Under the pieces are notes generated by a model. That model made no database searches and had not been told where the DNA came from. It saw only the letters and a list, made by a program, of their open reading frames with translations. This document shows, piece after piece, positions 1 to 5,789 of a DNA stretch of 8,090 nucleotides. Position 1 is the stretch's first letter, and the number at the start of each line of letters is the position of its first letter. Position numbers and translations under genes: made by a program. Source of the stretch: Holosporales bacterium (GTDB lineage: Bacteria; Pseudomonadota; Alphaproteobacteria; UBA3830; JAIRMZ01); NCBI GenBank assembly GCA_031279495.1, contig JAITIJ010000084.1, positions 1-8,090 on the forward strand, read 5' to 3'.

Positions 1-1365
1 AATACCGCATCGCTTGCTATAGATGTTTATTCCGAAGAACATTAGGGCATTTACGATTACACCGGGGAAGAGGCCGTAAATACCCCAGCGTTGTTCTAGG
101 TCAAAGACAATCCAACCGATCACCACAAGACCACCCATCACCGCCGCTCGTGAAAAGGCGTACTTGCTACTTTTGTAGCCCAAGAGACGTGCTGACAGAG
201 GGACTAGTACCGTTCCACACCAGAAGCCATCAGCATACAGCAAAATATCAATGATGCTCTTAAAACGCAGTGCCACAAAAAGTGCTAGAACGCCAAAAAT
301 CAACGTCGCATATTGGCTGTATCGAATCATCTGACGCTCTGTTAAGTTCCCACAATAGGCTCTTACCAAGTCCCCAACAGCAATGATCCCTGAAACATTG
401 AGATACGAGTCCGCAGACGACATAATGACCGCCAACAGCCCGGCAATCATGAGACCCTTCAAGCCAATAGGAACCAATGTTTGAATTACATGAGGCATAG
501 CGGAATATGGGGAAATATCAGGATTCATAATAAGAGCGCTAAACCCCACTATTGCAGAACACCAGAAGATAAGCGGCGCTATTAAAGAGCTCAGGCAAAA
601 GGATATTCTCAACTGACGTATATTTTTCCCCATCAGCAAGCGTTGTATCCAGGCCGGATCCAAAATAAATATTATAAGAGGGATGTACCTCATAGGGTGT
701 TCCCGTATAGGGGCAAGAGTTAAGTGATCTGCAGGAACAGAAGTCAGTACAGTCCCTAATCCTCCGACATGTTCTACAGCAAAATAAGTAATCAGAGAAA
801 TAAAAGCGGCTATTATCGCAAACTGAATAGCATCTGTGGAAACGACTGCATGGATGCCACCAAAGGTTGAGTACATAACGAGAATACCAAACCCGATACA
901 CGTTCCAAACTCAAAAGAAATGCCCATCAATTCATGAAAAATTAATCCCATCGCACTAATTTGCGCAGCTGTCTGCCCCAATGAATAAAACAAGCCGACA
1001 ACGCCTACTGTGAATTCTCCGGAATGACCCCAGAATAAGCCGGCTAAACTCCCTGGTGTTGACGCACGATCGAAATATTCCTCCATCCTAGGAGCAATAT
1101 ATAGACCAACAAAAAGCAACTCCAAGCTTCCTAAGATATATACAACTGGAAATACAATCCCCGAAGAAAAAGCCTTTTCAGCCATGCCAATGGTCGCGCC
1201 TCCACCGATATAGGTGGCAATAATCGTCATACACAACGCGAGAGTCGAGGTATTGCGATCATTTATCGCATACCCGCGGAATGTATCGATCTTTCGCCCA
1301 CTCCAAATGCCAACAATGAGAGTTGCTGCCAGATAAAGCCCGACTATAATCGCATCAATGTCCAT
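1..1365 (-). CDS. Sodium:solute symporter (SSS family), C-terminus cut off by window edge
   Basis: The frame is open from ATG at 1365 to the left edge (455 codons, no stop), so this is the N-terminal and central part of a longer protein. A clear Shine-Dalgarno, AAAGGA at 1378-1373, lies 7 bases before the ATG. The protein is a polytopic inner-membrane protein, with hydrophobic segments near residues 4-22, 41-60, 68-92, 118-142, 152-168, 179-198, 227-240, 255-280, 300-325, 352-368 and 380-395. SSS hallmarks are a GG...T-D..Q element at 169-181, a D-P-A-W-x-Q-R stretch at 236-241, and a GLLAVIMSSADS segment at 309-320, which matches the sodium-site helix of PutP-like carriers. The family couples sodium entry to uptake of amino acids, sugars, betaine or organic acids; the substrate cannot be read from the sequence. 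The gene is 567 bases downstream of nrdG and is probably a separate transcription unit. No frameshift is seen. Confidence 0.88.
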   Translation of the reverse strand, partial: MDIDAIIVGLYLAATLIVGIWSGRKIDTFRGYAINDRNTSTLALCMTIIATYIGGGATIGMAEKAFSSGIVFPVVYILGSLELLFVGLYIAPRMEEYFDRASTPGSLAGLFWGHSGEFTVGVVGLFYSLGQTAAQISAMGLIFHELMGISFEFGTCIGFGILVMYSTFGGIHAVVSTDAIQFAIIAAFISLITYFAVEHVGGLGTVLTSVPADHLTLAPIREHPMRYIPLIIFILDPAWIQRLLMGKNIRQLRISFCLSSLIAPLIFWCSAIVGFSALIMNPDISPYSAMPHVIQTLVPIGLKGLMIAGLLAVIMSSADSYLNVSGIIAVGDLVRAYCGNLTERQMIRYSQYATLIFGVLALFVALRFKSIIDILLYADGFWCGTVLVPLSARLLGYKSSKYAFSRAAVMGGLVVIGWIVFDLEQRWGIYGLFPGVIVNALMFFGINIYSKRCGI

Positions 1366-1750
1366 GCGCAGATCCTTTGTCTACAATAATAGCCGTAAAT
1401 ATATACCAAAAAGTCAATTCAAATGAAAAACCATCTCTGTCAGCCGTTCCCGGTAATCATCACAACGAAACGAATAGAAATCATCGCTACAACAAGATCT
1501 TCTGCGTAAAAATAAAAGGAAGAAGCTTTTCTTTCTCCAAAAGAGTTCTCGTTCAATTCAAAGATACAAAAATCTCTGGAATCCTCCTCAAAGATCTGCT
1601 GAAATATTGGCTCTCGAGGGAGCTTATAGTAGAAATTAGCGATGCTCTGTTTTTCTCTAAGCAAGTTCTTTCGTGGAAAAACAAATGAAAAACATGAGAT
1701 CAGACAGGGCGAATCGCGAATTTGTCAATCTAAGGGAAAAGCAGCCGAGT

Positions 1751-1767
1751 CTTATCTAGAAGATAAG
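1751..1767. repeat. Perfect 7-bp inverted repeat with 3-base loop, possible weak terminator
   Basis: CTTATCT at 1751-1757 pairs with AGATAAG at 1761-1767 around the loop AGA. It lies about 165 bases after the nrdG stop and before the symporter gene, where a terminator for the nrd operon would be expected. The stem is AT-rich, and on the minus strand it is followed by ACTCGGCTGC before a short TTTT, so it is not a canonical intrinsic terminator. On the plus strand the following bases are CAATCTTTTC, no better. Confidence 0.45.
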
Positions 1768-1777
1768 CAATCTTTTC

Positions 1778-1876
1778 TCAGCTATGTCTAACCCTCAACT
1801 CATCTTTCGCAGAGGATTCAACAGAGGCTTCTTGAGCTTCGTCCTCTCTGGGTGTAAGTAATGACTGTAAACTCAT
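1778..1876 (-). CDS. Possible small ORF (32 aa) after nrdG, unrecognised
   Basis: The ORF runs from ATG at 1876 to TGA at 1780-1778, 56 bases after the nrdG stop on the same strand. A GGGGG run at 1886-1882 sits 5 bases before the ATG and could act as a poor Shine-Dalgarno. The predicted peptide is polar and charged, begins MSLQSLLTPRED and contains an ESSA tetrapeptide. It has no membrane segment and no cysteine. I do not recognise it. An ORF this short is easily a chance event, and the alternative is an untranslated operon tail. Confidence 0.18.
   Translation of the reverse strand: MSLQSLLTPREDEAQEASVESSAKDELRVRHS
1808..1820. repeat. 13-base direct repeat, copy 1 (other copy 2660-2672)
   Basis: CGCAGAGGATTCA occurs here and again at 2660-2672; 15 of 16 bases match when extended leftward (TTTCGC versus TTCCGC). 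The copies are about 850 bases apart. On the minus strand both read GAATCCTCTGCG as Glu-Ser-Ser-Ala, one in the doubtful 32-codon ORF and one in the tail of the small NrdD subunit. It could be chance or a remnant of a local duplication. Confidence 0.35.
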
Positions 1877-1932
1877 ACATACCCCCATTTATACAGTTGC
1901 TTTTCTAGTGCTGAAACGCTGTGCTCGCCTAT

Positions 1933-2601
1933 CTATCGCACGGTAAACTCTTTAAATAAAGACTGAAGTTTTTGGATAAAAGGGATGTCATAGAATTCAG
2001 GAACGTATTCGCCCTGCATATCTCGTATACGCTGGAGCGCGAATGCATTAACCTCTTTTTTGACAAGAGAGTTAGCAAGTTGTAGAAGTTTTTCCGAAGG
2101 CAAAAAACTTGGATGAGCCGAAGTGCGCACTTCAAACGGAATTCCGCTTTTAACTAGCAAATCAAGGCTTTGCTCAGCTGCAAGACCACTATCAGGAATT
2201 TGGGTTACAGTACTGTAATCTTCAAATATAGTCTTTACATCAAACCCAACCCAATCGAGCGAAGGAAGGACTTCGGCAAAATGTTCTGGTAATATACCTC
2301 CTGTATGAAGAGCAACAAAAAACCCAAAAGAATGTACACGCTCGACAACAGCTTTGAGTTGTGGTGTTAGCAACGGATCCCCGCCACTGAAAACAATGCC
2401 GTCTAGCTTTCCTTGGCGCTGAGACAGAAAATCTTCCACCAATTTCCACGGGATGGCATCATCAGGAACTTTGGTGTTTTGCTGTAAATGAGGATTCTGG
2501 CAATAAAGACATTTCCATGAGCAGCCACGCAAAAAGATAACCGCTGCAAGATGTCCTGGGAAATCGATTGTCGTGAAGGGCACAAGGCCCCCCACGCACA
2601 A
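1933..2601 (-). CDS. nrdG: Anaerobic ribonucleotide reductase activating protein (radical SAM)
   Basis: NrdG is the activase of class III ribonucleotide reductase. It uses a 4Fe-4S cluster and S-adenosylmethionine to abstract hydrogen from the reductase glycine and create the glycyl radical. With the chosen start the protein has 222 residues. The radical SAM cluster motif C-x3-C-x2-C is Cys27, Cys31 and Cys34, in RGCSWKCLYCQN. A GGDP motif at 73-76 (SAM binding) follows. The N-terminus VGGLVPFTTIDFPG is the usual beginning of this NrdG type, so I start at TTG 2601, which has AGGGA 7 bases upstream overlapping the previous gene's stop. The longer frame to GTG 2700 would add 33 residues read out of frame through the small NrdD gene and looks spurious; GTG 2595 is also possible. 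It is the last gene of the nrd operon, 10 bases after the preceding stop. Confidence 0.9.
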   Translation of the reverse strand: MCVGGLVPFTTIDFPGHLAAVIFLRGCSWKCLYCQNPHLQQNTKVPDDAIPWKLVEDFLSQRQGKLDGIVFSGGDPLLTPQLKAVVERVHSFGFFVALHTGGILPEHFAEVLPSLDWVGFDVKTIFEDYSTVTQIPDSGLAAEQSLDLLVKSGIPFEVRTSAHPSFLPSEKLLQLANSLVKKEVNAFALQRIRDMQGEYVPEFYDIPFIQKLQSLFKEFTVR

Positions 2602-2608
2602 ATCTATG

Positions 2609-2613
2609 TCCCT
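2609..2613 (-). promoter_or_regulatory. Ribosome binding site deciding the nrdG start
   Basis: AGGGA on the minus strand overlaps the TAG stop (2614-2612) of the small NrdD gene and lies 7 bases before TTG 2601. This spacing favours TTG 2601 as start and suggests translational coupling. Confidence 0.5.
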
Positions 2614-2812
2614 ATTCTTCACAAGAAGTGCAGCCTTTACAACAACTCCGCGTGGATTCCGCAGAGGATTCACAGAAGAATTGCCGTTCCTCATGCTCAC
2701 TCTTTTTCCCCTCGTTGAAAGAGGAAACAGGCCGATGATATCCCATCACCCGCGTCCACACTTCGCATGGTTGCCGCTCTTCATCGTTCAGTTTAACGTC
2801 CTTCTCTGTCAT
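2612..2812 (-). CDS. Small glycyl-radical subunit of split class III ribonucleotide reductase (NrdD C-terminal domain)
   Basis: This 66-residue protein holds the part of NrdD missing from the large chain. Residues 16-46 contain EVWTRVMGYHRP, then FNEGKKSEHEER. RVxGY is the glycyl radical signature of class III reductases, so Gly24 is the predicted radical site, and the FNxGK segment follows as in full-length homologues. NrdG would activate Gly24, after which the protein must dock on the large subunit. Its ATG is 10 bases after the nrdD stop and in the same reading frame, with AGGAG 6 bases upstream, so separate, coupled translation is likely. Readthrough of the UAG would give one chain of about 751 residues. 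The tail from residue 47 is odd: Cys47, Cys57, Cys58, Cys61 and Cys64 form a C-C-x2-C-x2-C cluster that could bind metal or form disulfides; I do not recall this in standard NrdD. The domain identity is secure; in-trans action is inferred. Confidence 0.88.
   Translation of the reverse strand: MTEKDVKLNDEERQPCEVWTRVMGYHRPVSSFNEGKKSEHEERQFFCESSAESTRSCCKGCTSCEE
2660..2672. repeat. 13-base direct repeat, copy 2 (other copy 1808-1820)
   Basis: CGCAGAGGATTCA matches 1808-1820 exactly. This copy lies in the region coding for the cysteine-rich tail of the small NrdD subunit. Confidence 0.35.
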
Positions 2813-2818
2813 GTTTTT

Positions 2819-2823
2819 CTCCT
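2819..2823 (-). promoter_or_regulatory. Ribosome binding site of the small glycyl-radical subunit
   Basis: AGGAG on the minus strand shares two bases with the nrdD stop codon TAG (2824-2822) and lies 6 bases (AAAAAC) before ATG 2812. A strong site at near-ideal spacing argues that the small ORF is a real, coupled gene and not just a fragment behind a sequencing error. Confidence 0.75.
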
Positions 2824-4867
2824 ATGCTACTGATAACTTCCTTTGATGCTTTGTTATAAGCGTTTCATCACAGAAAGGACAGAACTTATGTTCACCTGCG
2901 ATATAACCATGAATGGGACACACAGAAAATGTCGGTGTAATGGTGAAATACGGCAAGCGAAACTGCTCTGCCACCCGCTTAACGAGTGTTCGGCAAGCAG
3001 CTGCATTAGAAATGCGTTCGTTCATATAAAGATGCAGCACAGTGCCCCCTGTATATCTTGTTTGAAGATCGTCTTGAAGTTCTAGAGCTTCAAAGGGATC
3101 ATCGGTATATCCCACTGGTAGTTGAGATGAGTTTGTATAGTACGGTGCTTTCTTTGTGCCCGCTTGCAGAATACCGGGAAAGCGTTTGGCGTCTTCTTTG
3201 GCAAAGCGATATGTTGCTCCCTCCGCAGGTGTTGCTTCGAAGTTGTACATGTGTCCGGTTTCTTCTTGAAACGCAACAAGCTGAGAACGGAAATGTTCTA
3301 AAACACGATGTGCAAGAACATGACCTTCTGGAGAGGTAATATCGTACGCTCCTTTTGAGAAATTTCGGACCATCTCGTTCACACCATTAGCGCCAATCGT
3401 TGAGAAATGATTGCGAAGCGTACCAAGATACCGCTTTGTATAAGGGAACAGTCCGTGGTCCATATGACGCTGGATGACTTTGCGCTTGATTTCTAGGCTC
3501 TGCTTAGCGAAGTTACACAGTTCCGTGATGCGCGCTTTTAGCCCTTCTTCATCGCCCTGATGCAAATAACCGATACGAGCACAATTCAAGGTTACAACAC
3601 CGATAGAGCCCGTCTGCTCTGCCGAACCAAACAAGCCGTTCCCACGCTTTAAGAGCTCGCGCACATCAAGTTGCAAGCGGCAGCACATCGAGCGAACCAT
3701 GCCCGGCTTTAAGTCTGAATTTAAAAAGTTCTGGAAATACGGCAGACCATATTTCGCCGTCATCTCAAAAAGAGCGTCAGTATTGGGGCCATTCCATTGA
3801 AAGTCTTCAGTCAAATTGTACGTGGGAATAGGGAAGGTAAAAACGCGCCCTTTTGAATCTCCGTGAGACATTACTTCGATATAGGCGCGGTTAATAAGAG
3901 CCATTTCCTCTTGCAAATCTCCATAGGTAAACGGCACTTCTTGGCCACCTATTATTGGAACTTGCATGCGCAGATCTTCTGGACAAACCCAGTCGAATGT
4001 AAGGTTTGTAAAGGGCGTTTGCGTGCCCCAACGTGAAGGAACGTTCAGGTTATAAATGAACTCTTGCATATGCTGCTTAATTTTTTCGTATGGCAGCTTA
4101 TCCAAGCGAATAAAAGGAGCTAGATAAGTGTCAAATGAGCTAAAAGCTTGTGCGCCAGCCCATTCGTTTTGCAATGTCCCAAGGAAATTCACCATTTGCC
4201 CAAGCGCGCTCGAAAAATGCTTCGGAGGGCCGGCTTCTGCTTTCCCTGCAACACCATTGAATCCTTCATTAAGAAGCATGCGCAGAGACCAGCCTGCACA
4301 ATATCCAGAGAGCATATCCAGGTCATGAATATGGAAGTCTCCATCGCGATGAGCGCGGCCGATATGTTCTGGATAGACGTGGTTAAGCCAGTAGTTAGCG
4401 ATCACTTTTCCAGATGTGTTAAGGATCAGCCCTCCAAGCGAGTACCCCTGATTTGCGTTGGCCTTAACACGCCAATCTAGGCGATCCAGGTACTCGTTAA
4501 CCGAGGAAACGACATCAAGCAAAGCCTTGCGATCTTGACGTAATCTAGCGTGCTGCTCACGGTAGACGATATAGGCGCGTGCAGTCTTGAAAAAGTTTGC
4601 CGATATAAGCGTTTGCTCAACAATGTCCTGGATTTGCTCGATCGTAGGTGCTATTACGGTGAATCGATAACGCAGAACCTTAGCCACTTGCGCTGCAAGA
4701 AGTTGTGCCTCATCTTCTCCGAATTCTTCTGTTTCTTTTCCTGCGCGTAGGATAGCAGAACGAATTTTGTCTATGTCGAAAGTTACTTTCGTTTTGTCGC
4801 GCTTGACGACCTCTCTGGGAAGCGATGTTTCCGTATCTATAGGCGGCCTATCTTGATTCTTAGTCAT
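2822..4867 (-). CDS. nrdD: Anaerobic (class III) ribonucleoside-triphosphate reductase, large chain lacking the glycyl radical motif
   Basis: This cytoplasmic enzyme reduces ribonucleotides to deoxyribonucleotides in the absence of oxygen. The 681-residue chain has an ATP-cone regulatory domain at about 18-112 (KRDKTKVTFDIDKIRSAI onward) and then the ten-stranded barrel. Likely catalytic cysteines are Cys190 in GYCAGWSLRMLL and Cys395/Cys396 in RSMCCRLQLDVREL. NGLFGSAEQTGSIGVVTLNC (410-429) and NVPSRWGTQTPFTN (275-288) are also typical of NrdD. The C-terminal zinc site is Cys650, His653, Cys663 and Cys666 (CPIHGY...CPFC). In single-chain homologues the glycyl radical motif follows within a few tens of residues; here the chain stops at UAG 15 residues after Cys666, and the motif is in the next ORF. 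The start ATG 4867 has AAGGA 9 bases upstream. The chain alone should be inactive. Confidence 0.95.
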   Translation of the reverse strand: MTKNQDRPPIDTETSLPREVVKRDKTKVTFDIDKIRSAILRAGKETEEFGEDEAQLLAAQVAKVLRYRFTVIAPTIEQIQDIVEQTLISANFFKTARAYIVYREQHARLRQDRKALLDVVSSVNEYLDRLDWRVKANANQGYSLGGLILNTSGKVIANYWLNHVYPEHIGRAHRDGDFHIHDLDMLSGYCAGWSLRMLLNEGFNGVAGKAEAGPPKHFSSALGQMVNFLGTLQNEWAGAQAFSSFDTYLAPFIRLDKLPYEKIKQHMQEFIYNLNVPSRWGTQTPFTNLTFDWVCPEDLRMQVPIIGGQEVPFTYGDLQEEMALINRAYIEVMSHGDSKGRVFTFPIPTYNLTEDFQWNGPNTDALFEMTAKYGLPYFQNFLNSDLKPGMVRSMCCRLQLDVRELLKRGNGLFGSAEQTGSIGVVTLNCARIGYLHQGDEEGLKARITELCNFAKQSLEIKRKVIQRHMDHGLFPYTKRYLGTLRNHFSTIGANGVNEMVRNFSKGAYDITSPEGHVLAHRVLEHFRSQLVAFQEETGHMYNFEATPAEGATYRFAKEDAKRFPGILQAGTKKAPYYTNSSQLPVGYTDDPFEALELQDDLQTRYTGGTVLHLYMNERISNAAACRTLVKRVAEQFRLPYFTITPTFSVCPIHGYIAGEHKFCPFCDETLITKHQRKLSVA

Positions 4868-4879
4868 CTTATTTGTTCC

Positions 4880-4981
4880 TTATTTTAGGTCATAAAAGCC
4901 ACCCTTCTCGGGTCTTACTGCTTTAGTAATTACGCTTGAACTTAACAGCATCAAGATACCAACTTTAAGGAAACCTGTCAC
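4880..4981 (-). CDS. Possible small hydrophobic protein (33 aa) directly upstream of nrdD
   Basis: The frame runs from GTG 4981 to TAA 4882-4880, 12 bases before the nrdD ATG; its stop overlaps the AAGGA that serves nrdD. The peptide starts TGFLKVGILMLLSSS, a short lysine-then-hydrophobic stretch resembling a signal or single membrane segment, and ends in a polar tail KAVRPEKGGFYDLK. A strong AAGGAGG lies upstream but only one base from the GTG, which is too close for an ideal site. The frame stays open upstream to TTG 5032, giving 50 residues and overlapping the end of the hydrolase gene; ATG 4951 would give only 23. I do not recognise the protein. It could be a leader peptide, a small membrane protein or chance. 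Confidence 0.28.
   Translation of the reverse strand: MTGFLKVGILMLLSSSVITKAVRPEKGGFYDLK
4901..4913 (-). other. Small hairpin in the nrdD leader
   Basis: On the minus strand ACCC, loop GAGAA, GGGT forms a 4-bp GC-rich stem about 35 bases before the nrdD ATG, followed by GGCTTTTAT. It is too short to name as a known riboswitch or a firm terminator, and it also lies inside the doubtful 33-codon ORF. It could be an attenuator stem or chance. Confidence 0.25.
4941..4954 (-). promoter_or_regulatory. Half-matching FNR-like site upstream of nrdD
   Basis: The minus strand reads TTGATGCTGTTAAG. The left half equals the FNR half-site TTGAT with a 4-base spacer, but the right half (TTAAG versus ATCAA) matches only two of five positions. 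Anaerobic control of nrdD by an FNR/Anr-type regulator would make biological sense, and the position, 74-87 bases before the ATG, is plausible. The sequence match alone is weak. I found no convincing pair of NrdR boxes in this 154-base gap. Confidence 0.18.
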
Positions 4982-5021
4982 GCCTCCTTCTTCTCTTTTC
5001 GAAAGGGGATGATAGTATTTC

Positions 5022-5789
5022 TTATTCGTCAATATTTATCGACAAACCATCGAATCCTGGCTCAACCCCCTTCGGAAGGGTTGCCTGTAGCGTGTCGTAA
5101 TCCATTGTATGATTCATATGCGTCAATATTGTACGTTGCGGACGCAAACGATTTACCCAAGATAGAACGAGCTCAAGAGAGGCATGTGAAGGACTCTCCT
5201 TAAGGCTTAATCCTCCAACAATCCATAATCGTATACCCTCTAGCGCTTGTAACGCTTCTTCAGGAAGAGCGTAAACATCTGTTGAGTATGCCCATGTTCC
5301 GAACCTAAAACCAAAGGAGGTGCTATAGCGATGATCTTGTGGGATAGCAAGGCCAACTATATCTCGAATACGCACCCACGGCATCTCTAGTGCGCGCCCA
5401 ATCAACCAAGGAACACGATGCGATGCCTTAAAAATATACGAAGAGCGGTTTATAATGTCTTGCAACGTGTGCTCTTCGGCATAAATTGGAAGCGGCTGAC
5501 GGTCTTGTAGAACATAAAATGGACGCAAATCATCGATACCTTTTGTGTGATCTGCGTGACCATGTGTATAAAGAACCGCATCGATTCTTTTCACATCATG
5601 TTTTAAAAGCTGAAGGCGTAGGTCTGGTGAAGTGTCGATCAGAAGTGTTGTTTCTGGGGATTCTACCAACAACGAGGTTCGTAATCGGTAATTCTTAGGT
5701 TGATTTGGGTTGCAGTTGCCCCATCCAAATCCCGGGCAGGGAACTCCGCCAGAAGATCCGCAACCAAGCAAGGTGACATTAAACGACAT
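5022..5789 (-). CDS. Metallo-beta-lactamase-fold hydrolase (PhnP-like)
   Basis: This soluble 255-residue protein starts at ATG 5789 (MSFNVTLLGCGSSGGVP), the usual N-terminus of the family; the 11 extra codons up to ATG 5822 lie within tatD and look spurious. The metal-binding motif H-x-H-x-D-H is His76, His78, Asp80 and His81 in YTHGHADHTKGIDDLRPF. A cysteine-containing loop PCPGFGWGNCNPNQPKN (17-33) and a late THMNHTMDYD segment complete the PhnP-like pattern. PhnP cleaves cyclic phosphodiesters in phosphonate breakdown, but the version next to tatD in alphaproteobacteria has no firm function that I know, and no other phn gene is present. It overlaps the end of tatD by 11 bases and has only a weak Shine-Dalgarno, so translation is probably coupled to tatD. 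No clear terminator follows its TAA. Confidence 0.88.
   Translation of the reverse strand: MSFNVTLLGCGSSGGVPCPGFGWGNCNPNQPKNYRLRTSLLVESPETTLLIDTSPDLRLQLLKHDVKRIDAVLYTHGHADHTKGIDDLRPFYVLQDRQPLPIYAEEHTLQDIINRSSYIFKASHRVPWLIGRALEMPWVRIRDIVGLAIPQDHRYSTSFGFRFGTWAYSTDVYALPEEALQALEGIRLWIVGGLSLKESPSHASLELVLSWVNRLRPQRTILTHMNHTMDYDTLQATLPKGVEPGFDGLSINIDE

Larger units (their letters stand above)
1366..1932. other. Intergenic region between nrdG and the symporter gene, no convincing gene
   Basis: This 567-base stretch is richer in A and T than its neighbours. Two overlapping open frames face each other: plus strand 1377-1688 (from TTG) and minus strand 1440-1664 (from TTG, open further up without an ATG). 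Neither has a good ribosome binding site or a recognisable motif, and I treat both as chance. It holds the symporter Shine-Dalgarno (1373-1378), an inverted repeat (1751-1767), a possible 32-codon ORF (1778-1876) and an imperfect dyad near 1850-1886. On the minus strand a TTGACT at 1417-1412 and a TATTAT at 1391-1386 lie 20 bases apart. That spacing is too wide for a good sigma-70 promoter, so I list it here only as a weak candidate for the symporter promoter. No tRNA or transposon ends are seen. Confidence 0.6.

Noticed and set aside
539..901. 120-residue minus-strand ORF
   Set aside because: It lies in another frame inside the symporter gene, whose frame is open over 455 codons with clear SSS motifs; the cysteine- and arginine-rich product is a shadow.
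1440..1664. 74-residue minus-strand ORF upstream of the symporter
   Set aside because: It lacks an ATG or Shine-Dalgarno and has no recognisable motif. Its open frame extends upstream without a start; a decayed gene is possible but not supportable.
1377..1688. 103-residue plus-strand ORF between nrdG and the symporter
   Set aside because: It starts at TTG without a ribosome binding site, overlaps an opposing open frame, resembles no family I know and lies on the strand with no other genes.
1850..1886. Imperfect dyad GGGT...ACCCCC before the 32-codon ORF
   Set aside because: Pairing needs several bulges and there is no T-run, so it is not convincing as a terminator or operator.
2822..2824. 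Selenocysteine or pyrrolysine recoding at the NrdD stop
   Set aside because: The codon is UAG, not UGA, so selenocysteine is excluded. No pyrrolysine genes are in the window, the split fits a normal stop with a coupled restart, and other genes here also end in UAG.
2573..2833. 86-residue plus-strand ORF over the nrdD-nrdG junction
   Set aside because: It is antisense to the small NrdD gene and the nrdG start, which have strong motif support.
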